Shown here: one piece after another, positions 9,160-16,562 of the stretch | Position numbering within the stretch: the stretch's first letter is position 1 | Layout of the letters: each line of letters begins with the position of its first letter | NCBI GenBank assembly: GCA_002413395.1 | Contig: DHWX01000051.1 | Span: 29,495-77,830 of the forward strand | Direction of reading: 5' to 3' | DNA length: 48,336 nt | Source of the DNA: Polaromonas sp. UBA5171 | GTDB lineage: Bacteria > Pseudomonadota > Gammaproteobacteria > Burkholderiales > Burkholderiaceae_C | Translations under genes and position numbers: made by a program | Notes under the pieces: generated by a model | Databases searched by the model: none | What the model was told of the DNA's origin: nothing | The model's input: only the letters and a program-made list of their open reading frames with translations

Positions 9160-10347
9160 TTAGCATGAGCAATCGTGCGACCTAACGGTGAGCCAAGCCA
9201 GCGGGTCGCTGAAGGCCTCGCACTTGTCGGTGATGCAAACGCTCTGAAGTGGGTGCTTCTTGTGGCGGCAGTGCGTGCAAGTCCTGAGCCCAGCAGGTAT
9301 TCCTCGATACGCGGATTCCGGATGTTCGGGTTTTCCTCCGGCGCGTATCCAAAACGCCACGCTTCCGAATGCCCCGATATGTCCATACGCCATCGCGTTG
9401 GAATCAGAACCATGATGTGGTGCGGTAGCGATCAGGGGCTTACCAGTCCGTTGACCCGCCAGAAATGAATTGGAGTAATGGTGGCCATCACCAAGCGGTG
9501 AGTCTCCACAGAACAGGACGTCGACGTGGGCATCATCCCCTGAAGAGAGAAAAACCAAGCTCTCACGGTTAGCCCGGGACAGCGCGATGAATCGATGGAA
9601 CTGGAGCAAAGGTTGCGTGGGCGGCACTAGCAGCTCTTTTGCATTGACGGGACGCAGGAAGTCCTCGCCGCCTGCCGCGGTCCGGTCCTTTGAGTACGCG
9701 AAGTAATCAAACCACCGCACTGGGACACCCTTGGCGTTGGCGGACAGTGCAATTTTTCGGATTCTTTCTGAAGTGTCGATCAGCTCTGCCGCCCTTCGAG
9801 CAATGCCAGGGCTCCTGCCTAGCATCGTGATGGATCTCTTCGCCTTAACAGCCGCGGTGGTCTTTCCGACTTGCGCTTTCGGCCGCAACTGCAGTCTGCG
9901 TCCCTCACGTGGCGGCTCGAGGTGTTCAGCGACGATCACATTAGAGCTAAGAGCGGCCAGCTCCCAGTCAATCGCTTGGGTCTCTTCGCTCGACAGGCTA
10001 CCCAGGTGTTCCTCATCGGCCTCCTTGACTTCCTCGACCAATCCCTTGTAGAAGAGTTCGGTCTCTTCCACCAGGTCCTTGATGACATTACTCCAAGACC
10101 CGGGTAGCCAGAACTCAGATGCAGAAATAGCGTTCTGGTCCAACAAGTCCGACAACCCGCCGGCGTGATCGTTGTCGCTGTGGGTACAAATCACCACATC
10201 AAGGTGAATTTTGCTCAGCCCTAGTTGTTTCTTCAATGCAGGTACCAGTGTTGAACTTGCATACCCTCCGTCGACCAGGATCTTCTTGCCGAGGTACTCC
10301 AGCAAATAAGACTCACCCTTGATCGGCAATGCCGTAATTCTCTTCAT
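9160..10347 (-). CDS. MBL-fold metallo-hydrolase with Cys-rich C-terminus
   Basis: The product of 395 residues starts MKRITALPIKGESYLLEYLGKK. It shows the metallo-beta-lactamase zinc motif HSDNDH (about residues 57-62) and a later HHGSDSN segment, the arrangement seen in ComEC-like MBL enzymes that act on nucleic acids or phosphoesters. A charged insert of about 130 residues separates the two halves. The C-terminal 45 residues hold a cluster CTHCRHKKH...C....C that could bind another metal. ATG 10347 has a strong ribosome site (GGGAGGAAG) and overlaps the stop of the upstream small ORF as ATGA, so I prefer it to the GTG/ATG codons further upstream. No substrate can be assigned; an island defence role is a guess. 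Confidence 0.75.
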   Translation of the reverse strand: MKRITALPIKGESYLLEYLGKKILVDGGYASSTLVPALKKQLGLSKIHLDVVICTHSDNDHAGGLSDLLDQNAISASEFWLPGSWSNVIKDLVEETELFYKGLVEEVKEADEEHLGSLSSEETQAIDWELAALSSNVIVAEHLEPPREGRRLQLRPKAQVGKTTAAVKAKRSITMLGRSPGIARRAAELIDTSERIRKIALSANAKGVPVRWFDYFAYSKDRTAAGGEDFLRPVNAKELLVPPTQPLLQFHRFIALSRANRESLVFLSSGDDAHVDVLFCGDSPLGDGHHYSNSFLAGQRTGKPLIATAPHHGSDSNAMAYGHIGAFGSVAFWIRAGGKPEHPESAYRGIPAGLRTCTHCRHKKHPLQSVCITDKCEAFSDPLAWLTVRSHDCSC

Positions 10348-10646
10348 GCTCTTCCTCCCCACATTTTTGTAACTCGGAACCGCCGCAATCCGTTCTGGCA
10401 TTGGCGCCGACTCAATCGGTTTGGGACAACTGATTCAAGTGCGTCGGCAATCTTACTTCGGGTATATCCCATCTTTCGTAGCATGAACCTTGTTGCCGGC
10501 CACATTGTGTGCGAGGTCGCTTCCCACTTAGGTCGTGCCAATTTGGAGTACACCCCAACGCCACACCTCACCAGCGCCAAAGAAGAGTGCTTGCGCAATC
10601 TTGAGGCCAAAAAGACTGAGCAGGCAGTTTCGCTGGAGCAATACAA
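10344..10646 (-). CDS. small basic protein coupled to the MBL gene
   Basis: The frame of up to 100 residues ends in TGA at 10344-10346, which overlaps the MBL start in an ATGA tetranucleotide; the MBL ribosome site lies inside its last codons (MWGGRA). Such overlaps usually mark co-translated partners. The C-terminal half (RFMLRKMGYTRSKIADAL, then LSRRQCQNGLRR) looks like a helix-turn-helix, which would make it a DNA-binding partner or regulator. The start is uncertain: the frame opens at TTG 10646, but GTG and ATG codons occur inside. A plus-strand frame overlaps it and appears to be a shadow. Confidence 0.4.
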   Translation of the reverse strand: MYCSSETACSVFLASRLRKHSSLALVRCGVGVYSKLARPKWEATSHTMWPATRFMLRKMGYTRSKIADALESVVPNRLSRRQCQNGLRRFRVTKMWGGRA

Positions 10647-10767
10647 CCTCTGGAAAGACCACCGTCAAATCACAATGACACAACGCAGCAGGGCAAAAAC
10701 CATGAACTGCACTTCGAATGGTGCTGGTGGGTTTTACTGCTACTGAGAGAAACCTCGATGCTAATTC

Positions 10768-11901
10768 TCAGTCGCATCCCTTGAAATTGCGTTGCTGGCA
10801 GTCACGCGCCATTTGCTGTGCCTGACCAATTTGCTGCGGCGTCATTAGGTTTGCAACTATGTCCCGCTTATTCATCGCCCCTACATCGCCCGACGCAGCG
10901 CCAAGATTTAACCACTTGAGCGCCTTTGCATAATCCTGCGCAACGCCTTGCCCGTTGTAATACGACACGCCGAGGTTGGATTGCGCGACTGCCTCCCCTT
11001 GCGCTGCTGCCAGTCGAAACCACTTGACCGCTTCAGCGTAATTCTGCACGACGCCTTGCCCGTTGTAATACATCACGCCGATTTCGGATTGCCCGTGCGC
11101 ATCCCCCTGCGCTGCTGCAAGTCGAAACCACTTGACCGCTTCAGCGTAATTCTGCACGACGCCTTGCCCCTTTTCATACAACACGCCGAGGTTGGATTGC
11201 GCCGCCGCAAACCCTTGTGCTGCTGCAAGTCGATACCACTTGACCGCTTCAGCGTAATTCTGCACGACGCCTTGCCCCTTTTCATACAACACGCCGAGGT
11301 TGTATTGCGAATTCGCATCCCCCTGTGCTGCTGCCAGTCGAAACCACTTGAGCGCCTTTGCATAATCCTGCGCAACGCCTTGTCCGTTGTAATACGACAC
11401 GCCGAGGCTGGATTGCGCGTACGCATCCCCCTTTGCTGCTGCCAGTCGAAACCACTTGAGCGCCTTTGCATAATCCTGCGCAACGCCTTGTCCGTTGTAA
11501 TACGACCAGCCGAGGTTGTATTGCGCACTCGCAGGCCCATGTGCGGCTGCTAGTTGATTCCACTTGGCAGCCTCAATGTGATCCTGCGCGACGCCTCGCC
11601 CGTCGTCATACATTTGGGCGAGGTTAAATTGCGCTTTCACAAACCCTTGCGCTGCTGCAAGTCGATACCACCTAACTGCCTGTGCGTAATCCTGCGCGAC
11701 ACCTTTCCCGCTGTCATACATCGCGCCGAGGTTGAACTGCGCAGCTGCGTTCCCCTGCGCCGCAAGTGACCGATCTATTCTCAGCGCATTTGCGTAGTCA
11801 CCGCGACCATAAGCTGCATCCGCTTCTTGAAGTGGGCCCGCCCAAGCAGAAGGTCCGCTCAGTAGCAGAGCTGTCATTGCCAGAAGTAGCAGTCGTTTCA
11901 C
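10768..11901 (-). CDS. exported Sel1-repeat (SLR) protein
   Basis: The 377-residue product starts at GTG 11901, preceded by GGGGAGG. It has a signal peptide (MKRLLLLAMTALLLSG, predicted cleavage after AWA at residue 21), a short linker and eight tandem 36-residue Sel1-like repeats (residues 54-341), each with the pattern AQ.NLG..Y..G.GV.QDY..A..W. A 36-residue tail with two Cys follows. SLR arrays form solenoids that bind other proteins, often in the periplasm or at the cell surface. It is monocistronic in appearance and its partner cannot be inferred. Confidence 0.88.
   Translation of the reverse strand: MKRLLLLAMTALLLSGPSAWAGPLQEADAAYGRGDYANALRIDRSLAAQGNAAAQFNLGAMYDSGKGVAQDYAQAVRWYRLAAAQGFVKAQFNLAQMYDDGRGVAQDHIEAAKWNQLAAAHGPASAQYNLGWSYYNGQGVAQDYAKALKWFRLAAAKGDAYAQSSLGVSYYNGQGVAQDYAKALKWFRLAAAQGDANSQYNLGVLYEKGQGVVQNYAEAVKWYRLAAAQGFAAAQSNLGVLYEKGQGVVQNYAEAVKWFRLAAAQGDAHGQSEIGVMYYNGQGVVQNYAEAVKWFRLAAAQGEAVAQSNLGVSYYNGQGVAQDYAKALKWLNLGAASGDVGAMNKRDIVANLMTPQQIGQAQQMARDCQQRNFKGCD
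10879..11742 (-). repeat. eight tandem 108-bp repeats encoding Sel1 units
   Basis: Codons 54-341 of the Sel1-repeat gene form eight units of exactly 108 bp. Several units are nearly identical at the DNA level, for example the stretches beginning near 10921, 11351 and 11461, and the pair near 11128 and 11236. This points to recent copy-number change by unequal recombination. Confidence 0.85.
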
Positions 11902-11970
11902 AGTGCCTCCCCTTTAAGTTCGCGTCCTGGGGTTGCTCTTGACAGACGCGCGTTTTTGTTGGATCGGTCA

Positions 11971-13103
11971 TTATGCAGTTTTCGTTTGCTGCTTCTTGGG
12001 CTTGGTTGGCTTTGAGCGGCCACAGGCGCTCATGTGAGGCGGTATCCAATAGCGGTGATATTGTCCTCGTGAACTCCAGCGGCGCTTGCGTTGCCAGCCC
12101 AGTGCCAGCAAAACGGGGCTGATGAATCTGCCTCGTGATCCAAGCGCGATTTCGAATTCAGTCATCGAAAAAGGCCGATCCCGAGTAAATTCCGGCAGCG
12201 AGGTGAACCAATCCAGAAACCGCTGCTTGAGGGGTGACGGGATGGGTGCGGGCATCAGCTTATGCGTGGGCGTCCAACTGGCAAAAAGCCCATAAGGGTC
12301 TCTCGCCTGCATGGTGTCCCCACCGGTCATGGATTTGATTGCCGCTTCCGCGAATCGGCCGTTCTCCTCCAACTCCGATGCCAGCGCAAGACGCCGGCCT
12401 TTTAGCAACATCAGGTCTGGCGTTGCGGCCCCAGGATCGCGCTTTGAGAGGGTCGCCACCTGCTGCGGGGTGCTCTTTCGTGAAAGCCCAATCAAAAAAT
12501 CAGGGTCTAGCAATTTGCCATCGTTGCTTTCGAAAAAAGCACTTGCGGCCCCTTCCTGCGGGCAGCTTGGTTCGTAGTAAAGACGTGACGGGTCCTTGCA
12601 TTGGCAATCGCAATGCCCACCCAGCAGCACATTCAGACCATCCCAGACAGTGGGCCACTCCTCCGGCGTGCAGGCGCGTGAAAGCGGAAAGGCGATCCGA
12701 TACTTGATGACGCCCCAAGTCTTTCGGGTTCGTGCCAATGGGACGAATGCGCGGCCCACGCATAACGTTCGATATTTGGGCGAAGCTGCGACAGTGGCGG
12801 AGCCCGTTTGGCCACGGACAGGAGTTGCCCGGTTTGTTTGTCCTTGTTGCCCTCAGTGTCGATATCTGCAACCGCCATCGAAATGCTCAGAACATTGTCT
12901 TTTGCCCGAGTCGATCCGGGCTTCATCGTCACGGGTGAAAATGCCTTGCCGGACTTCCGCTGGCGAATGTCCCGCTTCTGCAGCATGCCTGCTATCTGGG
13001 GCCATGTTCCGGCGTTCTGCTTGCCGGCATTGTCTTTCTCGCTGGCGTAGCGCATCACCGCGTACTTGACTGGTTGGGGGTGGGGATCGGTGACGGTGCT
13101 CAT
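11971..13103 (-). pseudogene. island replication primase, frameshifted composite
   Basis: Reading from ATG 13103, about 126 codons encode a primase-like N-terminus, including the acidic pair in VADIDTEGN and HSSHWHEPE. The homologous sequence then continues in another frame (KYRIAFPLSRACTPEEWPTVWDGL, then CKDPSRLYYEPSCP), so one base is missing between about 12710 and 12735. Downstream, a segment like the P4-family helicase (ASELEENGRFAEAAIKSMTGGD, PTHKLM) is joined directly, without the intervening helicase Walker A region, and a winged-helix-like C-terminus ending at TAA 11971 closes the frame. I read this as a primase-helicase with a frameshift and internal deletion. The start overlaps the preceding gene as ATGA. 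Confidence 0.65.
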
Positions 13104-13645
13104 TGGTGCCGCCCGTTGTTCGAAACAAGAAAGGGACGGACGATCTCCAGCGCTTGTTCAACCGATGGCAAGGATTTTTCTCGCGCTGCGCGCATACACA
13201 GGCAAGCAAAAAAGACGCCATCAGGGGTATCCGGTCGCACCTGCCACGCAATGACACTTTCAGATGCGGCAAGACCACGGACGCCCGAGGAGCCGGCTTC
13301 GATGATTGCTAGCCCAATGGCGTTGAGTCCCGATGTTGTGCCATCGATGGGCCCCAGAATGCGCGGTAGGCGGTCATTCTCAATCAGCAAAGTGGGACCG
13401 TATGACGATGGCTCGTTGTCAGGAGCTTTCACGCTGCGCCCCCCCAGCACGCGGCGCAGGTCGGCAGTTTTCCAAGCCAATCGCCCGGAAATGCGGATTG
13501 GAATTAAGGCCCCATTCTGGTAAACCGCCCAACACCTGAGTGTTTGCGGCTTACGGTTGAGATAGTAGGCAGCGGCGGCGGTGTCCACTGTCGGGCGGGT
13601 TACAGATTCGAGCGTTGGGAACTGTTGAAGGGTTTTCGTTGACAT
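13100..13645 (-). CDS. helix-turn-helix DNA-binding protein of the island
   Basis: From ATG 13645 the 181-residue product starts MSTKTLQQFPTLESVTRP. An excisionase/AlpA-like helix-turn-helix spans about residues 24-60 (AAAYYLNRKPQTLRCWA, then ISGRLAWKTADLRRVLGG). The C-terminal 110 residues are of unknown function (GLNAIGLAIIEAGSSGVRGLA and a long helix). Its stop overlaps the primase start as ATGA, so both belong to one replication or control module. Iteron-like repeats lie directly upstream and are candidate binding sites. Confidence 0.65.
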   Translation of the reverse strand: MSTKTLQQFPTLESVTRPTVDTAAAAYYLNRKPQTLRCWAVYQNGALIPIRISGRLAWKTADLRRVLGGRSVKAPDNEPSSYGPTLLIENDRLPRILGPIDGTTSGLNAIGLAIIEAGSSGVRGLAASESVIAWQVRPDTPDGVFFACLCMRAAREKSLPSVEQALEIVRPFLVSNNGRHQ

Positions 13646-13690
13646 GTTTTCGTTTTCGCGTTTATTGAACATGCAACGAAGTTTTCGGGT

Positions 13691-13800
13691 GCAATACCCC
13701 TTACGCGCAATCGCAACCCCCTCGCGAGTGACTGTCACCATTGGGGAAACGTGGCGCATGTCGCAACCCCCTTTCGGGTGCTGGCGCAACCCCTTGCGGG
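13691..13800 (-). repeat. four iteron-like direct repeats
   Basis: On the minus strand the motif AGGGGGTTGCG, usually preceded by a C/G-rich half such as CTCGCG or CCCGAA, recurs at plus positions 13785-13800, 13762-13778, 13712-13728 and, in a degenerate form, 13691-13707. Start-to-start spacing is about 23, 50 and 21 bp, near whole helical turns. They lie between the 13801-14397 gene and the helix-turn-helix gene. They could be iterons of an island origin or operators for the HTH protein. Confidence 0.5.
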
Positions 13801-14397
13801 CTATCTCGGCCAGAATTTACCGGTTTTTTTTGCTGGCGTTTTCTTTGCCTTGTCGTTCAGCACGTAGCGCAACCGGGTAGGGGTCACCTTAAATGCATCG
13901 GCGGTCTTTGCAGCGTATGCCTTCACGCCTTGCCCCTTCAGTTTTTCCATCATGGCGCGGGCGGCGGCTTTGCGCTCTGGTGTCCACCGTGTCTCAGTGC
14001 CATTGGATGCGCTATCGGACACCACGGGCGCTGCCTGTGATTCAGGTGTCGCCGCGCACTTCGGCGGCGCAACGAGCATACACATCGCGCCCATTTCGGA
14101 TGGCATTTCCCATCCATAGGAAGTGCCTAGTTCGGCAACCTCTGGGAGCGGTACAACACCCGAGACGTTGCTTCCCCTCAGTTTCCATTGACGGCTCTTT
14201 AAAACCCGGAGTCGGTTATTAAAGTCGCGTTGAACTTTTGCGTCAGGAAAACTCTCCGGTAGATAGGCTGGCCCAGTCATTCCATAGTAGTGAGTTGTTT
14301 TCAGGAATGCGGGGTCGATATTGAGAGAGAGCGCGCACGCTTCATCCAACTTTGCGCCAGGCATGGCGCGCCAGAAGTCCCAGTCAATTGCATTCAC
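13801..14397 (-). CDS. conserved island protein of unknown function
   Basis: The 198-residue product begins with an N-terminal block (VNAIDWDFWRAMPGAKLDEA, then ALSLNIDP) that I know as typical of hypothetical proteins near replication modules of Burkholderiales islands. A conserved SFPDAKVQRDFNNRLRVLK segment follows. After a linker, the C-terminal 65 residues are basic with helical character (TPERKAAARAMMEKLKGQG) and could bind DNA. GTG 14397 has a good ribosome site (GGGAAGGGA, 6 bp spacing); the frame can be extended to TTG 14424. It precedes the HTH and primase genes in the same direction. Confidence 0.6.
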   Translation of the reverse strand: MNAIDWDFWRAMPGAKLDEACALSLNIDPAFLKTTHYYGMTGPAYLPESFPDAKVQRDFNNRLRVLKSRQWKLRGSNVSGVVPLPEVAELGTSYGWEMPSEMGAMCMLVAPPKCAATPESQAAPVVSDSASNGTETRWTPERKAAARAMMEKLKGQGVKAYAAKTADAFKVTPTRLRYVLNDKAKKTPAKKTGKFWPR

Positions 14398-14494
14398 AAT
14401 TCGTCCCTTCCCGATGCCCTTCAAATAGGTGCCCCAGCAGGCGGGTGAAGGTGTCCCGCTTTTCGGTTCGCGGGCCTAGCCGAGGCAAAACAAT

Positions 14495-14824
14495 TCAAGC
14501 GTGAGCGGCGGCCCGGCGGCTGGGATGCTTTGCAGATGCAGCCTTGGGCATGGACACCTTGACCATAGGCCCCATGCCAGCAGTGGCGGCCATGTCAATC
14601 AGGGTGTCGAGTGAGAACAAATTGATCTTGCCGCGCATCAGGTCGGATATGCGTGGCTGGGTCACGCCGAACAGGGCGGCGGCTTCGGCTTGCGTCATGC
14701 CTTGCTGGCGGATGACTTCGGCCAGGTTCATCATGAGGCTTGAGCGTGCGCGCATGCTTGCGGCTTCCTGGGGCGTGTCTTCGATGGCGTCCCACACGCT
14801 GGCGAATCGCTGTTTGTCGATCAT
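14495..14824 (-). CDS. HigA-like antitoxin, XRE helix-turn-helix
   Basis: The 109-residue product carries a helix-turn-helix of the XRE/HigA type (about residues 40-75: QQGMTQAEAAALFGVTQPRI, then SDLMRGK). It is the second gene of a toxin-antitoxin pair; its ATG overlaps the toxin stop as ATGA, the usual coupling in toxin-first HigBA systems. The antitoxin should bind both the toxin and the operator upstream of the toxin gene. The C-terminal tail is short and basic. Confidence 0.85.
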   Translation of the reverse strand: MIDKQRFASVWDAIEDTPQEAASMRARSSLMMNLAEVIRQQGMTQAEAAALFGVTQPRISDLMRGKINLFSLDTLIDMAATAGMGPMVKVSMPKAASAKHPSRRAAAHA

Positions 14825-15150
14825 GGTGCAATCTCCTTCATCAATGCCTTGAGTCGCTTTTGGGCCAGTTCAATATCCTGCTTGGCGGTTTGCTGGGCTT
14901 TTTTCTGGAAACAGTGCAGCACGTACACAGCATCCGCCAGCTTGGCGATGTAGACCACCCGGAACGTGCCCGCTTCGTCCCAGATGCGCAACTCCACCAC
15001 ACCAGCCCCGATGCTGGGCATGGCCTTGGCATCGTCGGGCGGCAATCCGTTTTGCACCTTGTCCAACTGATACCCTGCCTCACGCATTGCCGTCTTCGGA
15101 AAGCCCCGCAGGTCATCCAGCGCGGTGCCCCGAAATTCGATAGGCTTCAT
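14821..15150 (-). CDS. HigB/Gp49-like (RelE superfamily) toxin
   Basis: The 109-residue product matches the phage Gp49-like/HigB branch of RelE toxins: an N-terminal LDDLRGFP, the segment VVELRIWDEAGTFRVVYIAK typical of these mRNA interferases, then VYVLHCFQKKAQQTAKQDI. Members cleave mRNA at the ribosome. All core elements look intact, so the pair may be active and may stabilise the island. The gene lies 5 bp downstream of a perfect AT palindrome and has no visible ribosome site. Confidence 0.87.
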   Translation of the reverse strand: MKPIEFRGTALDDLRGFPKTAMREAGYQLDKVQNGLPPDDAKAMPSIGAGVVELRIWDEAGTFRVVYIAKLADAVYVLHCFQKKAQQTAKQDIELAQKRLKALMKEIAP

Positions 15151-15155
15151 GGTTG

Positions 15156-15169
15156 AATTATATATAATT
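15156..15169 (-). promoter_or_regulatory. palindromic operator and -10 of the toxin-antitoxin pair
   Basis: AATTATATATAATT is a perfect 14-bp palindrome. On the minus strand it contains TATAAT, whose last base is 7 bp from the A of the toxin ATG (15150), so transcription would start at or next to the start codon. No good -35 hexamer is seen. Binding of the antitoxin here would block the promoter. Confidence 0.5.
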
Positions 15170-15198
15170 TTGTATGTCTGCGTTGATGCAAGGCGGGC

Positions 15199-15970
15199 CT
15201 ATCCAGCCACTACGCGCAACGCGCCGGGCGCGGCCTTGGCATCAAACACAATCCCGGCCTGTTCCAAAATGTGCGCTTCAATCTGTGCCAGGTACGGCCT
15301 CAAGGCGTCAACACTACGCGGCCTGTAGCCCTCAGCCGTGGCGCTTGGTTTATGTCCCATCACTTGAGCGATAGCGCCAGCAGGTGCCCCCGCAGCTTCA
15401 CCCAGTAGGGAAAACCGAACGGCGTAAACCGTGAATGGTCAAGGTCGTTATTCCAGCATCAAGCATTACCTTTGCATGGCTGGCGCGGGGCTCTGTAATG
15501 CGGCCCCCTTTTGCACCTTTGGCGGCAAACACAAATTCATTGATGCGCGGCAGGGTTGCCAGTTGGTGCGCCATGTACAGGGTCAAGGGAATAACGCGGG
15601 TTTTCTCCACCTTGTCGGCAAGGGTTAGCCTGCTCCAAGTGAAATCAATATCAGCCCACTTGATAGCGGCCAATTCCTCACGGCGTGCCCCTGTCAGCAA
15701 TAGCCCTTTGAGATATGTCGCTATGGTGCGGTTTCCCAGCTTGTCAGCACCAGCGAACCAGCCGGGCAACTGTGCGGCCTCCAGGCAGTCTGTGCGCTTG
15801 TTTTCTGACGTGCTGGGCAGTTCATCCAATATGGCAGCAGCGCGGCCAGCGTCACGGTCCGTCATGGCGCGATATTCAGGCTTTGCACTGCAGCAGCGCA
15901 GGAACCCGCGAAACTGCCATACATGCGTTTCCATTGTTGGATTGAGGAGTGAACTCAGGTAAGGCTGCAA
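15199..15970 (-). pseudogene. second tyrosine integrase, frameshifted and 5'-truncated
   Basis: The frame from about 15970 matches a Burkholderiales island integrase from the end of the core-binding domain (about 15930) onward. It includes TGARREELAAIKWADIDF (first Arg box) and HGLRRS. At about 15415 one extra base breaks the frame. After correction, the frame continues FSLLGEAAGAP, then the MGHKPSATAEGYR box with the catalytic Tyr, to a TAG at 15199-15201. The N-terminal arm and most of the core-binding domain are missing at the yajQ side. All catalytic residues are encoded but split across two frames, so no active enzyme is expected unless the frameshift is a sequencing error. Confidence 0.7.
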
Positions 15971-16035
15971 CCCCGTTGAAACTTTACATTGCCAATGCTT
16001 GCTTTCTGGGAGACGTCCAGATAAGGGCTGACTAT

Positions 16036-16521
16036 TCAGTCCCTGAAATTATCGAAACTGAATGGAAGGTCTTTGATTTCGGCACGAATCAGGGCCATGG
16101 CAGCCTGCAGGTCATCGCGTTTGGCACCTGTCACGCGGACCTTGCCCTCCTGGATCGATGCTTGAATCTTGATCTTGCTGCCCTTGATGAGTTGCTGGAT
16201 TTTCTTGGCCTGTTCAGTTTCGATGCCGTCGCGCACCTTGGAAACCTGCTTGACCTTGTCGCCACCAATTTTTTCGACCTTGCCGACATCGAGGAACCGG
16301 ATATCAACACCCGCCTTGGTGAGTTTGCTGCGCAAGATGTCGCTCATCTGGTCGATCTGGAAATCACCGTCGCCAATCAGCGTGATGTCTTTGTCTTTCA
16401 GCTCGATGGAGGCGGCGGTTCCCTTGAAGTCGAAGCGCGTGCCAATTTCCTTTGCGGTGTTTTCAACAGCGTTTTTGACCTTGACCAGATCGGTCTCAAG
16501 AACAGTATCAAAGGAGGGCAT
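16036..16521 (-). CDS. yajQ: YajQ family nucleotide-binding protein
   Basis: The 161-residue product starts MPSFDTVLETDL and ends SFDNFRD, both typical of YajQ (about 160-163 residues). Members have two ferredoxin-like domains; some homologues bind cyclic di-GMP or nucleotides. ATG 16521 is preferred over an upstream TTG (16587) because it gives the family N-terminus. The gene is divergent from murB, with 41 bp between the start codons. Its 3' end marks the right edge of the genomic island. Confidence 0.94.
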   Translation of the reverse strand: MPSFDTVLETDLVKVKNAVENTAKEIGTRFDFKGTAASIELKDKDITLIGDGDFQIDQMSDILRSKLTKAGVDIRFLDVGKVEKIGGDKVKQVSKVRDGIETEQAKKIQQLIKGSKIKIQASIQEGKVRVTGAKRDDLQAAMALIRAEIKDLPFSFDNFRD

Positions 16522-16562
16522 GGTGTTGCTTTTAAGAGGTAGGGGGGTGAGACAATCCTTCA

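Larger units (their letters stand above)
6557..15990. mobile_element. degenerate genomic island beside tRNA-Thr
   Basis: Between tRNA-Thr and yajQ lies about 9.4 kb of accessory DNA. It contains two damaged tyrosine recombinase genes (7320-8087 and 15199-15970), a broken primase module, a toxin-antitoxin pair, an MBL-fold protein, a Sel1-repeat protein and a truncated DUF4365 gene. By eye the base composition is lower in GC than the flanking core genes. No direct repeat of the tRNA 3' end was found at the right side, so the exact att sites are unresolved and the right edge (15930-16036) is approximate. Both integrases are defective, so the element is probably fixed in place. Confidence 0.7.

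Noticed and set aside
9000..9172. Small frames between the DUF4365 and MBL genes
   Set aside because: Frames on both strands are short, lack ribosome sites and have no protein-like features.
10483..10746. 87-codon plus-strand frame starting at ATG 10483
   Set aside because: No ribosome site or domain; it overlaps the minus-strand frame that is coupled to the MBL gene, which has better support.
10948..11553. 201-codon plus-strand repeat protein and CRISPR-like periodicity
   Set aside because: The periodicity comes from the 108-bp Sel1 repeats on the minus strand; the units are coding, contiguous and have no spacers.
13691..13800. Short CRISPR array
   Set aside because: Only four imperfect 16-17 bp repeats with irregular spacing and no cas genes nearby; iterons or operators fit better.
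15900..16036. Right attachment site as a copy of the tRNA-Thr 3' end
   Set aside because: I searched by eye for the T-arm and acceptor sequence (GTTCGATTC, CTCCGGCACCA) and found no match.
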